Notes under the pieces: model-generated | What the model was told of the DNA's origin: nothing | The model's input: only the letters and a program-made list of their open reading frames with translations | Database searches by the model: none | Made by a program: the position numbers and the translations under genes | Assembly: GCA_937902445.1 (NCBI GenBank) | Contig: CALELJ010000148.1 | Coordinates: forward strand, 1 to 17,154 | Direction: 5' to 3' | DNA length: 17,154 bases | DNA from: an uncultured Treponema sp. | GTDB lineage: Bacteria; Spirochaetota; Spirochaetia; Treponematales; Treponemataceae | Part shown: positions 8,743 to 16,295 of the stretch, one piece after another | How the letters are laid out: the number at the start of each line of letters is the position of its first letter | Position numbering within the stretch: the stretch's first letter is position 1

Positions 8743-8921
8743 GCTATGTCCTTAGAAAGTGTTGCCAGCCTATAGGATCCCTGAGCAGAGACTGCTTGCA
8801 GTCTCCTGTCGAAGGGTCCGTATGCAATCTACTGTGCAATTGCTTTACTGCCGGACGGTTCGACTCCACTGCGTTACACTCACCGATCCTATAATGTAGC
8901 AACACTATTTCCCTACATAGC
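8743..8921. repeat. 179-bp foldback (MITE-like) element of nested inverted repeats
   Basis: Ends at 8743-8779 and 8885-8921 are 37-nt arms that pair without gaps: GCTATGT, 8 nt, AGTGTTGC, 5 nt, TATAGGATC. The three blocks match perfectly, and about 27 of 37 positions match overall. Inside is a second pair, 8808-8820 with 8852-8864 (11 of 13 match, GTCGAA...GTCCG type), and the loop holds GCAAT (8824-8828) facing ATTGC (8839-8843). The element fills almost exactly the gap between the purL stop and the 5' leader of the next gene. No open frame and no convincing target-site duplication are visible. It may be a non-autonomous mobile element or a transcript-folding or processing element. Confidence 0.8.
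8775..8820. repeat. REP-like repeat split by a 19-nt palindromic insert
   Basis: The halves CCCTGAGC (8779-8786) and CTGTCGAAGGG (8806-8816) are together identical to the contiguous 19-nt repeat inside purL at 9785-9803. Here they are separated by 19 nt (8787-8805). Together with the preceding base these form a perfect hairpin, GAGACTGC (8788-8795), TT, GCAGTCTC (8798-8805). Confidence 0.75.
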
Positions 8922-8922
8922 C

Positions 8923-11900
8923 TTATTTGAAGTATCTTACACCGGCACGGAATACGTTCTGGTTCTTTTCGATTTCAACACCTACATTCATGAAGAGGTC
9001 GCTGCTTGAACCGTCTGCGTTGATTCCGACCGAACGTTCGTTGTGCCCCATCTTACCGAGAACACGACCGTCTGGAGATGTGATGCCTTCGATTGCAAAC
9101 AAACTACCGTTAGGATTGTCAGGTTCGCAGATTGAAGGAACACCGGCAGCATCAACATACTGTGTGAATACCTGTCCGTTCTTGAAGAGCTTTTCTGCTG
9201 TAGCTGCATCAACAACAAAGCGGCCTTCACCGTGGCTGATTGCAGTCATGTGGGTCTTAGGATCAAGAACAGACTTGTCCAGTGCCCAAGGGCTCATTGC
9301 AGAAACCATTCTTGTGCGTACGATGCGGCTGATATGGCGTCCGATTGTGTTGTATGTAAGTGTCGGCATTTCGCCTGTCATGTCGCGGAATTCACCGTAC
9401 ATTGCAAGACCTGTCTTAACCAGTGCCTGGAAACCGTTACAGATACCGAGTACAAGACCGTCGCGGTTCTTAAGGAGGTCCATTACCTGGTCTTCAATCT
9501 TCTTGTTGCGGAGAACGTTTACGATGAACTTTGCAGATCCATCAGGTTCGTCACCGGCAGAGAATCCTCCGGAAAGGGCCAGGATCTGTGCGTTCTTCAG
9601 TTCTGCTTCAAGGTTAGCAAGAGTTTCTTCAAGCTGACCCGGGAGCTTGTTTCTTATAGGAACCAGCTTTGTTGCGGCTCCTGCAAGGTTGAATGCGCGC
9701 TGCATGTCCAGTTCACAGTTTGTTCCAGGGAATACAGGAAGAACTACGAGAGGCTTTGCCTTTCCCGGTTCAAAAATTACCGGTCCCTGAGCCTGTCGAA
9801 GGGTGCGTGCCTGGACAAGGGAATCATGTTCCTTGAGTGCCCATTCAGGAAGGGCGCTCTGTTCTGCCTTGTCTGATACTGGTGGGTAAACCTTGGCAAG
9901 CTTTGCTTCCCAAGCGCTTTCGATTTCTGAAAGTTCGATAACTGCATCGTCGAATGTGATTGTTTCTTCTGCAGTTGTTGAACCGATCTTGCAAACTGTA
10001 CCTGCGGCAAAGTCTCCATTTGCTTCAAGGTCTTCTGCAGTTTCCACGATGATGGAACCGTACTGTGGAGTAAAGAGGTCTTCGATTGAAGCTGCCTTTT
10101 CAATTCCAACTCCAGTTGCAGATGCAGGAATTGTTTCAAGAGCACAGCCGACTCTGTTTCCGAGAGCCATCTTGCTTACTGCTTCCGCAATACCACCTGC
10201 GGCTACAGGATACATTGCTTCGATCTTGTCTGCGGCATTAAGCTTGTAGAGAGCCTTTGCATTCTTCTTGAATGTCTCAAAGTCTGGAGCCATCTGTCCA
10301 TCATAAGGAACTGTAACGATGTAAACTCCGTCGCCTGCCTTCTTGAATGAACCAGATGTAACGTTCTTTACGTTTTCTGTATCTACTGCAAATGAAACCA
10401 GTGTGTGTGGAACATTGATGTCTTCGAATGTACCTGACATCGAGTCCTTTCCACCGATTGATGGAGTTCCCATTGCCTTCTGTGCGTCAATTGATCCGAG
10501 CAATGCTGCGGCTGGATATCCCCAGGTCTTTTCGCTTACTGCGCGTCCAAAGAATTCCTGGAATGTAAGGCGACAGCTTTCTGGCTTTCCACCCATACAG
10601 GCAATCTTTGCAAGTGAAGAAAGAACTGCAGTCTGTGCTCCGTGCCATGGCGACCAGTTTGAAACGCGTGGATCAAATCCGTAAGACATGAGGCTTACTG
10701 TTGAAGTTTCGCGTGGTGAAAGGACAGGGAACTTTGCTGCCATACCAGCTTCCGGTGTGCCCTGATACTTTCCGCCGTAAGGGAAGAGTACTGAACCTGA
10801 ACCGATGGAACCGTCAAAACGTTCTCCAAGTCCGCGCTGTGAACAGCAGGCAAGGTCGTTCATGTTTGCAAGCCATGCTTCTTCAAGCTTGTCGCTGTCG
10901 ATTGCTTCTGATGCTGCATCGTATTCCTTGAGTACTTCTGCAACTGAAGCAAGAGGCTTAACAAGTGGAGATTCTGCCTGTGGAGCAGGGCTTTCAATTT
11001 CTGCAACCGCGTGGTGTTCAGCTCCTGCTGCATCGAGGAATGAGCGGTCAAGTTCTACGATTGTCTTTCCGCGCCACTTCATCACAAGCTTGTCTGTATT
11101 TGTAACTTCTGCAACAACAACTGCGTTAAGGTTTTCGTCGTTTGTTGCCTTGATGAATTTTTCTACATCGCCCTTGCGTACAACACAGGCCATTCTTTCC
11201 TGGCTTTCTGAAATTGCAAGTTCTGTTCCGTCGAGACCGTCATACTTCTTTGGAACCTTGTCCAGGTTGATTTCAAGTCCAGGGGCAAGCTCACCGATGG
11301 CAACTGAAACACCACCTGCACCAAAGTCGTTGCAGCGGCGGATCATCTTGCAGACTTCCTTGTTGCGGAAGAGCTTCTGGATCTTTCTTTCTTCTACGGC
11401 GTTACCTTTCTGAACTTCAGCGGCAGCAGTAGTAACTGATTTTGTAGTGTGTACTTTTGATGAACCTGTAGCACCACCAATACCGTCGCGGCCAGTTCCT
11501 CCACCAAGAAGGATGACTACATCGCCAGCATCAGGTTCTTCACGGAGTACCTGTTCAGCTGGAGATGCGGAAATGACTGCACCAAGTTCCATGCGCTTTG
11601 CAACATAGCCCGGGTGGTAGATTTCCTGAACCTGACCTGTTGTAAGACCGATCTGGTTTCCGTATGAAGAGAATCCCTGGGCTGCTTCACGGCAAATCTT
11701 TACCTGTGGAAGCTTTCCCTTGAGAGTTTCTGCAAGTGATACTGTTGGATCTGCAGCACCTGTAATGCGCATTGACTGGTAAACCCATGAACGTCCAGAA
11801 AGAGGATCGCGGATTGCGCCACCAAGACAGGTTGCGGCTCCACCAAATGGTTCGATTTCTGTTGGGTGGTTGTGTGTTTCGTTCTTGAACTGAAGAAGCC

Positions 11901-12909
11901 AGCGTTCTGTTGCTTCAGGTGAATTTTCGTCGATTGGGTTTCCGTTTGCATCTGTTGTGTAGTGGAGGTCAACGAATACTGAACATGCGTTGATTTCTGC
12001 GCTTACTTCGATGTCATCAAGCTTGTTGTTCTTGCGCAGGTACTTTGCTGCGATGCATGCCATGTCCATGAGAGTAACAGGCTTGTCCTTGCGGCCAACA
12101 TAAAGGTCGGTGCGCATTGCAGTGTAGTTTTCGTAAGACTTCTTAAAGAGGCTTGCGTAAGGACCGTCAGCAATCTTTACTTCATCAAGGTTTGTAAGGA
12201 ATGTTGTGTGGCGGCAGTGGTCAGACCAGTATGTATCAAGAACACGGATTTCTGTGATTGTTGGATCGCGGTTGATGCTCTTGAAATAATCCTGAAGGAA
12301 TTTGATGTCCAAAAGATCCATGGCAAGACCAAGTTCCTTGCGGTATGAATCAAGTTTTGCTTCGTCCATTGCATTGAAGCCTTCGACTGTAGGAATGTCT
12401 GCAGGATTCATTGCATCAAGCTTGAGTGTTGCAGGTTTTGTTGAATCTGTAAGGCGGCTGTCTACAGGGTTGATGAGATAGTTCTGGATCTTGAGGAGTT
12501 CATCCTTTGAGATGTTGCCTTCAAGAAGAACGACCTTTGCACACCTTACGCGTGGAGGTTCTGTTCCGACTGTAGTCTCTGACTTCATGCCTTCGCGAAG
12601 AAGTGAAAGACACTGTTCCGCACTGTCGGCTCTCTGGTCGTACTGCCCCGGAAGGAATTCCCAGACGATCACCTGATTGCCAGCCGGAACTTCAAGTTCT
12701 TCAAATGTAACGAAGTCACTCTGAGGTTCTGAGAAAATGCGTGTGGCTGCTACTTTTGCTACAGCGTCTGCAACATTTTCTACATCGTAACGGTTGAAAT
12801 AGCGAACACCGTTAACACCACTAATTCCCAAAAATCCGTTGATTTCGGACTTGATGCGGGCTGCTTCATTTTCAAAGCCAGCCTTTCTTTCTACATAGAT
12901 ACGAAACAT
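8923..12909 (-). CDS. purL: Phosphoribosylformylglycinamidine synthase, single-chain PurL
   Basis: This enzyme converts FGAR, ATP and glutamine to FGAM in de novo purine synthesis (cytosol). With the start at 12909 it has 1,328 residues, somewhat longer than the approximately 1,240 I would expect for the clostridial-type single-chain form. Visible parts: PurS-like N-terminus (MFRIYVERKAGF), SDHCRHTTF at 229-237, KNETHNHPTEIEPFGGA, the second synthetase half (GGKDSMSGTF) and a C-terminal glutaminase with FPGTNCELD, GGFSAGDEPDG, nucleophile Cys1157 in GICNGFQ, and His1226 in SHGEGRF. Residues 1036-1043 (TLRQAQGP), in the linker before the glutaminase, are encoded by a REP-like repeat. I prefer 12909 to the in-frame ATG at 13011, which overlaps the upstream gene and adds a Lys/Arg-rich non-family stretch. 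A strong promoter ends 6 nt before 12909, so the mRNA is probably leaderless. Confidence 0.95.
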   Translation of the reverse strand: MFRIYVERKAGFENEAARIKSEINGFLGISGVNGVRYFNRYDVENVADAVAKVAATRIFSEPQSDFVTFEELEVPAGNQVIVWEFLPGQYDQRADSAEQCLSLLREGMKSETTVGTEPPRVRCAKVVLLEGNISKDELLKIQNYLINPVDSRLTDSTKPATLKLDAMNPADIPTVEGFNAMDEAKLDSYRKELGLAMDLLDIKFLQDYFKSINRDPTITEIRVLDTYWSDHCRHTTFLTNLDEVKIADGPYASLFKKSYENYTAMRTDLYVGRKDKPVTLMDMACIAAKYLRKNNKLDDIEVSAEINACSVFVDLHYTTDANGNPIDENSPEATERWLLQFKNETHNHPTEIEPFGGAATCLGGAIRDPLSGRSWVYQSMRITGAADPTVSLAETLKGKLPQVKICREAAQGFSSYGNQIGLTTGQVQEIYHPGYVAKRMELGAVISASPAEQVLREEPDAGDVVILLGGGTGRDGIGGATGSSKVHTTKSVTTAAAEVQKGNAVEERKIQKLFRNKEVCKMIRRCNDFGAGGVSVAIGELAPGLEINLDKVPKKYDGLDGTELAISESQERMACVVRKGDVEKFIKATNDENLNAVVVAEVTNTDKLVMKWRGKTIVELDRSFLDAAGAEHHAVAEIESPAPQAESPLVKPLASVAEVLKEYDAASEAIDSDKLEEAWLANMNDLACCSQRGLGERFDGSIGSGSVLFPYGGKYQGTPEAGMAAKFPVLSPRETSTVSLMSYGFDPRVSNWSPWHGAQTAVLSSLAKIACMGGKPESCRLTFQEFFGRAVSEKTWGYPAAALLGSIDAQKAMGTPSIGGKDSMSGTFEDINVPHTLVSFAVDTENVKNVTSGSFKKAGDGVYIVTVPYDGQMAPDFETFKKNAKALYKLNAADKIEAMYPVAAGGIAEAVSKMALGNRVGCALETIPASATGVGIEKAASIEDLFTPQYGSIIVETAEDLEANGDFAAGTVCKIGSTTAEETITFDDAVIELSEIESAWEAKLAKVYPPVSDKAEQSALPEWALKEHDSLVQARTLRQAQGPVIFEPGKAKPLVVLPVFPGTNCELDMQRAFNLAGAATKLVPIRNKLPGQLEETLANLEAELKNAQILALSGGFSAGDEPDGSAKFIVNVLRNKKIEDQVMDLLKNRDGLVLGICNGFQALVKTGLAMYGEFRDMTGEMPTLTYNTIGRHISRIVRTRMVSAMSPWALDKSVLDPKTHMTAISHGEGRFVVDAATAEKLFKNGQVFTQYVDAAGVPSICEPDNPNGSLFAIEGITSPDGRVLGKMGHNERSVGINADGSSSDLFMNVGVEIEKNQNVFRAGVRYFK
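9782..9804. repeat. REP-like palindromic repeat inside purL
   Basis: The core CCCTGAGCCTGTCGAAGGG (9785-9803) is a palindrome-like sequence of a type widespread as short interspersed repeats in many bacterial genomes (from general knowledge). It is in frame in purL and encodes TLRQAQGP at residues 1036-1043, in the linker between the synthetase and glutaminase parts, where an insertion would be tolerated. The same core, interrupted, occurs in the foldback element 1 kb downstream in the direction of transcription. Confidence 0.8.
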
Positions 12910-12979
12910 TCGTAGATTATAGAAGAAAATGGTTTTTCTTTCAATTAATGCGAATGTTCTACCGGAACAAAAAAAAGGC
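12910..12979 (-). promoter_or_regulatory. purL promoter placing transcription start at the start codon
   Basis: On the minus strand TTGAAA (12944-12939), a 17-nt spacer and a perfect TATAAT (12921-12916) are followed by 6 nt and then the ATG at 12909. With normal promoter geometry the first transcribed base is the A of ATG. No Shine-Dalgarno sequence is present. Just upstream of the -35, TGTTC (12955-12959) and GAACA (12965-12969) form a short palindrome that could be an operator. Confidence 0.75.
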
Positions 12980-14038
12980 CTATGCTTCTTTTTCCGCTTC
13001 TCTTCTGGCAATTTTTCTGTTCAAGGCAGCATTTGCAAAGTGGATGAAGCAGAAGAATGCAATCATGAAAATGTATGCAATCGCAAGGAAGAATACGGTC
13101 ACCCTTCTTTCATAGCTTACGGAAACAATTGATGTTATGCAAAGCACAACCTGAATTGCAAGAATGATGAAAAGAACCTGGACCTTGTTGAATCCAAAAT
13201 TTAAAAGCTTGTGGTGGAGATGCTGACGGTCAGGACTCATGATTCCACGGTGCTCACGAAGTCTTCTCCAGATGGCGGCAATGGTGTCTATCATCGGGAA
13301 AGAAACAAGAACCAGCATCATGAGAATCTTGTTGTATTCTATTACGCCTTCAACAGGATAAAGGGCCACGGTTGCCACCATGAATCCCAGGAACTGGCTT
13401 CCGCCGTCACCCATGAAAATCTTAGCGTCTGGACATGGCAGATTATACACAAGGAACCCAAGGATTGCGGCACAAAGCACAAAGCAGATTGCCGTTCCCT
13501 CAAGGAATGAACCCCTCATCACAAACCCGATGGTAAAAAGGGTGGTAAGGGAAAGACCGCCGCAAAGACCGTCCATTCCGTCAATGAGGTTGTAGGCGTT
13601 GACAATTCCAAGAATCCAGAAAAAGGAAATTACAAATGAAACTGGAAGCGAAAGAGTCCAGCCAAAAAGCTGAGTAAACCTGAATCCACAGACAACCACA
13701 ATAAGGCTTGCCACAATCTGCACAAAAAGTTTGAAAAGGGCACGCATATTAAAAAGGTCATCGATGATTCCAAAAGCAAAGATGATTGTTCCGGCAAACA
13801 GAAGCGGAACCGAATTCATCGCCGAAATATCATTGCTCATGAAAACACAGAAAATGATACCTGCAAGAAAAGCAACGGCTATTGCTATTCCTCCAAGACG
13901 AGGAATATTTCCCGAATGTATTTTTCTTGCATTCACCGTATCATAGAGACTATAGAACTTACAAAACTTGATAATTACCGGAATGAGCAGCACAGAAAGA
14001 AAAAAAGCTATTCCGGCGGAAATCATGATCATCTGCAT
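12980..14038 (-). CDS. WecA/TagO-family undecaprenyl-phosphate sugar-1-phosphate transferase
   Basis: A 352-residue polytopic membrane protein of the MraY/WecA/TagO superfamily, which transfers a sugar-1-phosphate (often GlcNAc-1-P) from a UDP-sugar to polyprenyl phosphate on the cytoplasmic face and so starts a cell-envelope glycan. Family motifs: PRLGG (46-50), DD at 93-94, NAYNLIDGMDGL (147-158), KIFMGDGGSQFLG (about 206-218) and PDRQHLHHKLL (269-279). The His-rich DRQHLHH motif places it with WecA/TagO and not with MraY. About ten hydrophobic segments are visible, and the C-terminus is basic. The exact sugar and the glycan made are unknown, and no other glycan-assembly genes are in the window. 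The start at 14038 has no clear ribosome binding site; a -10-like TAGAAT lies 8 nt upstream. Confidence 0.88.
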   Translation of the reverse strand: MQMIMISAGIAFFLSVLLIPVIIKFCKFYSLYDTVNARKIHSGNIPRLGGIAIAVAFLAGIIFCVFMSNDISAMNSVPLLFAGTIIFAFGIIDDLFNMRALFKLFVQIVASLIVVVCGFRFTQLFGWTLSLPVSFVISFFWILGIVNAYNLIDGMDGLCGGLSLTTLFTIGFVMRGSFLEGTAICFVLCAAILGFLVYNLPCPDAKIFMGDGGSQFLGFMVATVALYPVEGVIEYNKILMMLVLVSFPMIDTIAAIWRRLREHRGIMSPDRQHLHHKLLNFGFNKVQVLFIILAIQVVLCITSIVSVSYERRVTVFFLAIAYIFMIAFFCFIHFANAALNRKIARREAEKEA

Positions 14039-14107
14039 AACTTCATATTCTATAACAATTCTTAAAAAAATCCAATCTTTAAGAATGTCTAGGCCCTCTC
14101 CTGTGAA
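14039..14107 (-). promoter_or_regulatory. Promoter and inverted repeat between kdgK and the TagO-family gene
   Basis: On the minus strand TTGGAT (14075-14070), a 17-nt spacer and TAGAAT (14052-14047) precede the ATG at 14038 by 8 nt. A perfect 9-bp inverted repeat, ATTCTTAAA (14058-14066) and TTTAAGAAT (14078-14086), has the -35 box in its loop and spacer. It could be an operator or a weak AT-rich terminator for kdgK; no T-run follows it in the right place for a standard terminator. Confidence 0.5.
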
Positions 14108-15127
14108 TTATCTCTGGATTCTTCCGCTTGCATTGCCGGCAGCAAGACGTTCAACCTCTTCCGCAGAAACCATGTTGAAGTCACCTTCCACGGAATGCTT
14201 GAGGCATGATGCGGCACTTGCAAATTCCACAGTATCCCTTGAATCTTTACCGGACAGTATTGAATAGATAAGTCCTGCACAGAAACTGTCGCCACCCCCA
14301 AGACGGTCGACTATCATCATCTCATGTTCCCGGCTGAAATAGTAATCCTGACCGTCATAGTACAACGCGGTCCAGCGGTTGATGTTTGCATTTATGGAAG
14401 TACGCAGGGTTATGGCGACCTTTTTGAATCCGTATTTTTCCGAAAGTTTTCTGGCCACCGTCTTATATCCGTTTTTGTTCAGCTTTCCATTCTCAATGTC
14501 GGTGTCATCAGCCTCAATACCAAATACATCCTTTGCATCCTCTTCGTTTGCAACACAGACATCAGCATAGGGCGCAATCTTTTCCATTATTACCCTGGCT
14601 TCATCTTTTGACCACAATTTGCTTCTGTAATTGAGGTCAATGCTTACAGGAATTCCCATTTCTCTGGCAGTTCTGCAGGCTTCCATACAGATTTGAGGAA
14701 GATTGCCTCCAAGGGCAGGTGTGATTCCTGTCACATGAAACCAATCGGCTCCCCCGAAAATTTTTTTCCAGTCGAAATCCGACGGAACGCTTTCAGCGAT
14801 AGAAGATCCGGCCCTGTCATAGATGCACTTTGAAGGCCTCTGGCTGGCTCCACGCTCATTGAAATAGATTCCAACACGATTTCCACCACGGGTAATGAAA
14901 CTGGTGTCGACGCCATAACGCCTCAGGGCATTGACCGCACACTGGCCTATTTCGTGGGAAGGCAATTTTGTAACATAAACTGAATCAACACCGAAATTTG
15001 CAAGGGATACGGCAACGTTGGCCTCGGCCCCTCCAAAAGTAGTGGTCATCTTGTCTGACTGAACGAAACGGTAATAGCCTTCCGGTTCTATACGGAGCAT
15101 CACCTCACCGAATGTAACGACTTTCAT
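14108..15127 (-). CDS. kdgK: 2-keto-3-deoxygluconate kinase (PfkB family)
   Basis: A 339-residue PfkB/ribokinase-family sugar kinase. KdgK phosphorylates 2-keto-3-deoxygluconate to KDPG in the cytosol, the last step before aldol cleavage in pectin and uronate breakdown. The N-terminus VVTFGEVMLRIEP and the GGAEANVAVSLANFG signature (32-46) are typical of KDG kinases; GITPALG (134-140) and IDLNYRSKLW (163-172) also fit the subgroup. The catalytic Asp280 lies in DRLGGGDSFCAG. Its ATG overlaps the stop of the pectinesterase-like gene (ATGA, 15127-15124), so the two are translated as a coupled operon. Other PfkB sugar kinases are possible, but motifs and context favour KdgK. No KDPG aldolase is in the window. 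Confidence 0.85.
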   Translation of the reverse strand: MKVVTFGEVMLRIEPEGYYRFVQSDKMTTTFGGAEANVAVSLANFGVDSVYVTKLPSHEIGQCAVNALRRYGVDTSFITRGGNRVGIYFNERGASQRPSKCIYDRAGSSIAESVPSDFDWKKIFGGADWFHVTGITPALGGNLPQICMEACRTAREMGIPVSIDLNYRSKLWSKDEARVIMEKIAPYADVCVANEEDAKDVFGIEADDTDIENGKLNKNGYKTVARKLSEKYGFKKVAITLRTSINANINRWTALYYDGQDYYFSREHEMMIVDRLGGGDSFCAGLIYSILSGKDSRDTVEFASAASCLKHSVEGDFNMVSAEEVERLAAGNASGRIQR

Positions 15128-16134
15128 TCTGTTGCCTGTACAGGAGCATCATGAAAAACAAGATAGCGACTTGCATATCCCTTGAAATAGTCATCGTCAG
15201 TCAATGTATACGACATGACGCTTCTGCGGGAAGTATCGGCACTTTCAGTTTTTCCGCTTTTGTCCATGGTCTTTGTATTGTACTCGCGGATTCCGTTTCT
15301 GGCGTTTCCACGCGGATAGATCTTAAGGTTCATGTCGTCATCCCACACGATTTCAGGAGAATACCAGTCATCGATGATACAGTTGACAAGAGCGACATTG
15401 TCCCAGTTCTTTGAGCTTGTGGCGCTGCCTTTACCTTCCGTGCGGATTATGAATGCAGTGGTCTTTGTCCGCCTGTCGCCGGTAAAGTGGCAGTCCTTGA
15501 AAACAAATCCGCTTTTTTCCGCCAATGACTGGCTGCATACAACAAAGGAATCAGATTCTGCGGAACCATCTCCCCTTGTGTAGACCGTACAGTTTTCAAA
15601 ACAGGTTGTTTCCGATTCCCCATAGATGAAATTCATTTCACCTGAGATGTAGGAATCAACAAAGCAGCTGTTGCCTTTAACGTAAAGAGTATTTTGTCTT
15701 CCGATGATTTTCATGCTCTCGCAATGAAGCATTCCCGATGTGTTGTTCCAGACAAGAGCCTCCGCATCATCAGCATGGGAGAAATCTTCCGTGGCACTTC
15801 TTGCATGGGTATTTTCTATTGTAAAATTCTTTAATGTTACATTTGTGGCATTTGGACCGATGACAAATATGCCTCTGTTGATCAGTCCCTTGTTATATGA
15901 TTCGCAATTGTCGGCCTTGAGCACACAGTCCTCCGCCTTTGTTCCCGGGAGACTTTCAATGATTATTGGGTTTGGAAGGTTATAGCGTACTGATTCCCTG
16001 TAAATTCCAGGCTCAAGAATAATATGGACGGAAGCTTCCTTGGAAACACTTCCTGATGAGGACATTTCCTTTATTTTTTTGAGGGCAGCAGAAAGGGCCG
16101 CCGGCGATTTTGAACTTACATTTATTTCTAGCAT
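15124..16134 (-). CDS. Pectinesterase-fold (CE8-like) protein with both catalytic Asp replaced by Asn
   Basis: A 336-residue right-handed beta-helix protein of the pectin methylesterase family. Conserved features are the EPGIYRE turn (41-47), the FTIENTHARS segment (104-113), GRQNTLYV (145-152) and GEMNFIYGES (165-174). In active CE8 enzymes the last two read GxQDTL and GxxDFIFG, and their Asp residues are the acid/base and the nucleophile; here they are Asn148 and Asn168. Gln147 is kept, and Arg231 may be the conserved active-site Arg. No signal peptide is present: the ATG at 16134 is fixed by a promoter ending 6 nt upstream and by an in-frame stop a little further upstream. The protein is therefore probably cytoplasmic and either non-hydrolytic or of altered activity. 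It is coupled to kdgK, which ties it to uronate metabolism. Confidence 0.8.
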   Translation of the reverse strand: MLEINVSSKSPAALSAALKKIKEMSSSGSVSKEASVHIILEPGIYRESVRYNLPNPIIIESLPGTKAEDCVLKADNCESYNKGLINRGIFVIGPNATNVTLKNFTIENTHARSATEDFSHADDAEALVWNNTSGMLHCESMKIIGRQNTLYVKGNSCFVDSYISGEMNFIYGESETTCFENCTVYTRGDGSAESDSFVVCSQSLAEKSGFVFKDCHFTGDRRTKTTAFIIRTEGKGSATSSKNWDNVALVNCIIDDWYSPEIVWDDDMNLKIYPRGNARNGIREYNTKTMDKSGKTESADTSRRSVMSYTLTDDDYFKGYASRYLVFHDAPVQATE

Positions 16135-16295
16135 AGGGAAATTATAGGATGAAAATTGATAAATAGCAAATTAAAAGGCCGGCGTATCAATATTTTATTT
16201 TCCCTGTAATATTCTTTTGAATCCTCTGCGTTAAACAATTTTTTTCTTGCGGATTTTTCAGGACCTGTTGTATTCTGTAACTGGAGGATAATTAT
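16135..16295. promoter_or_regulatory. Divergent promoter region of the pectinesterase-like and CIA30-like genes
   Basis: Minus strand: TTGCTA (16169-16164), 17 nt, perfect TATAAT (16146-16141), then 6 nt to the ATG at 16134, implying a leaderless transcript. Plus strand: TTGCGG (16247-16252), 18 nt, TATTCT (16271-16276), then a GGAGG ribosome binding site before the ATG at 16296. An inverted pair ATTGATA (16155-16161) and TATCAAT (16185-16191) spans the minus-strand -35 and could bind a regulator; this is speculative. Confidence 0.6.

Noticed and set aside
8719..8760. Dedicated promoter for the thioredoxin-fold lipoprotein
   Set aside because: TAAATT (8742-8737) could be a -10, but no acceptable -35 lies at the right distance. 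Transcription from purL or from within the foldback element cannot be excluded.
8927..11413. Long open frames on the plus strand opposite purL
   Set aside because: They follow the antisense of a clearly coding gene, have low-complexity composition (Ser/Arg/Ala rich), no ribosome binding sites and no family resemblance.
12955..12972. Possible PurR-type PurBox upstream of purL
   Set aside because: CCGGAAC resembles the Bacillus PurBox core CCGAAC but has an extra base, occurs once, and no PurR regulator is known to me for this lineage. I keep it only as an unspecified palindrome.
12970..12990. T8 tract after the TagO-family stop codon as an intrinsic terminator
   Set aside because: Only a weak AAAAAG/CTTTTT stem can be drawn next to it, with no GC-rich hairpin, so termination here is not supported.
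12910..13011. N-terminal extension of PurL starting at 13011
   Set aside because: The extra 34 residues are Lys/Arg-rich and unlike the family, overlap the end of the TagO-family gene, and would place the strong promoter inside the coding sequence. The family-like N-terminus begins at 12909.
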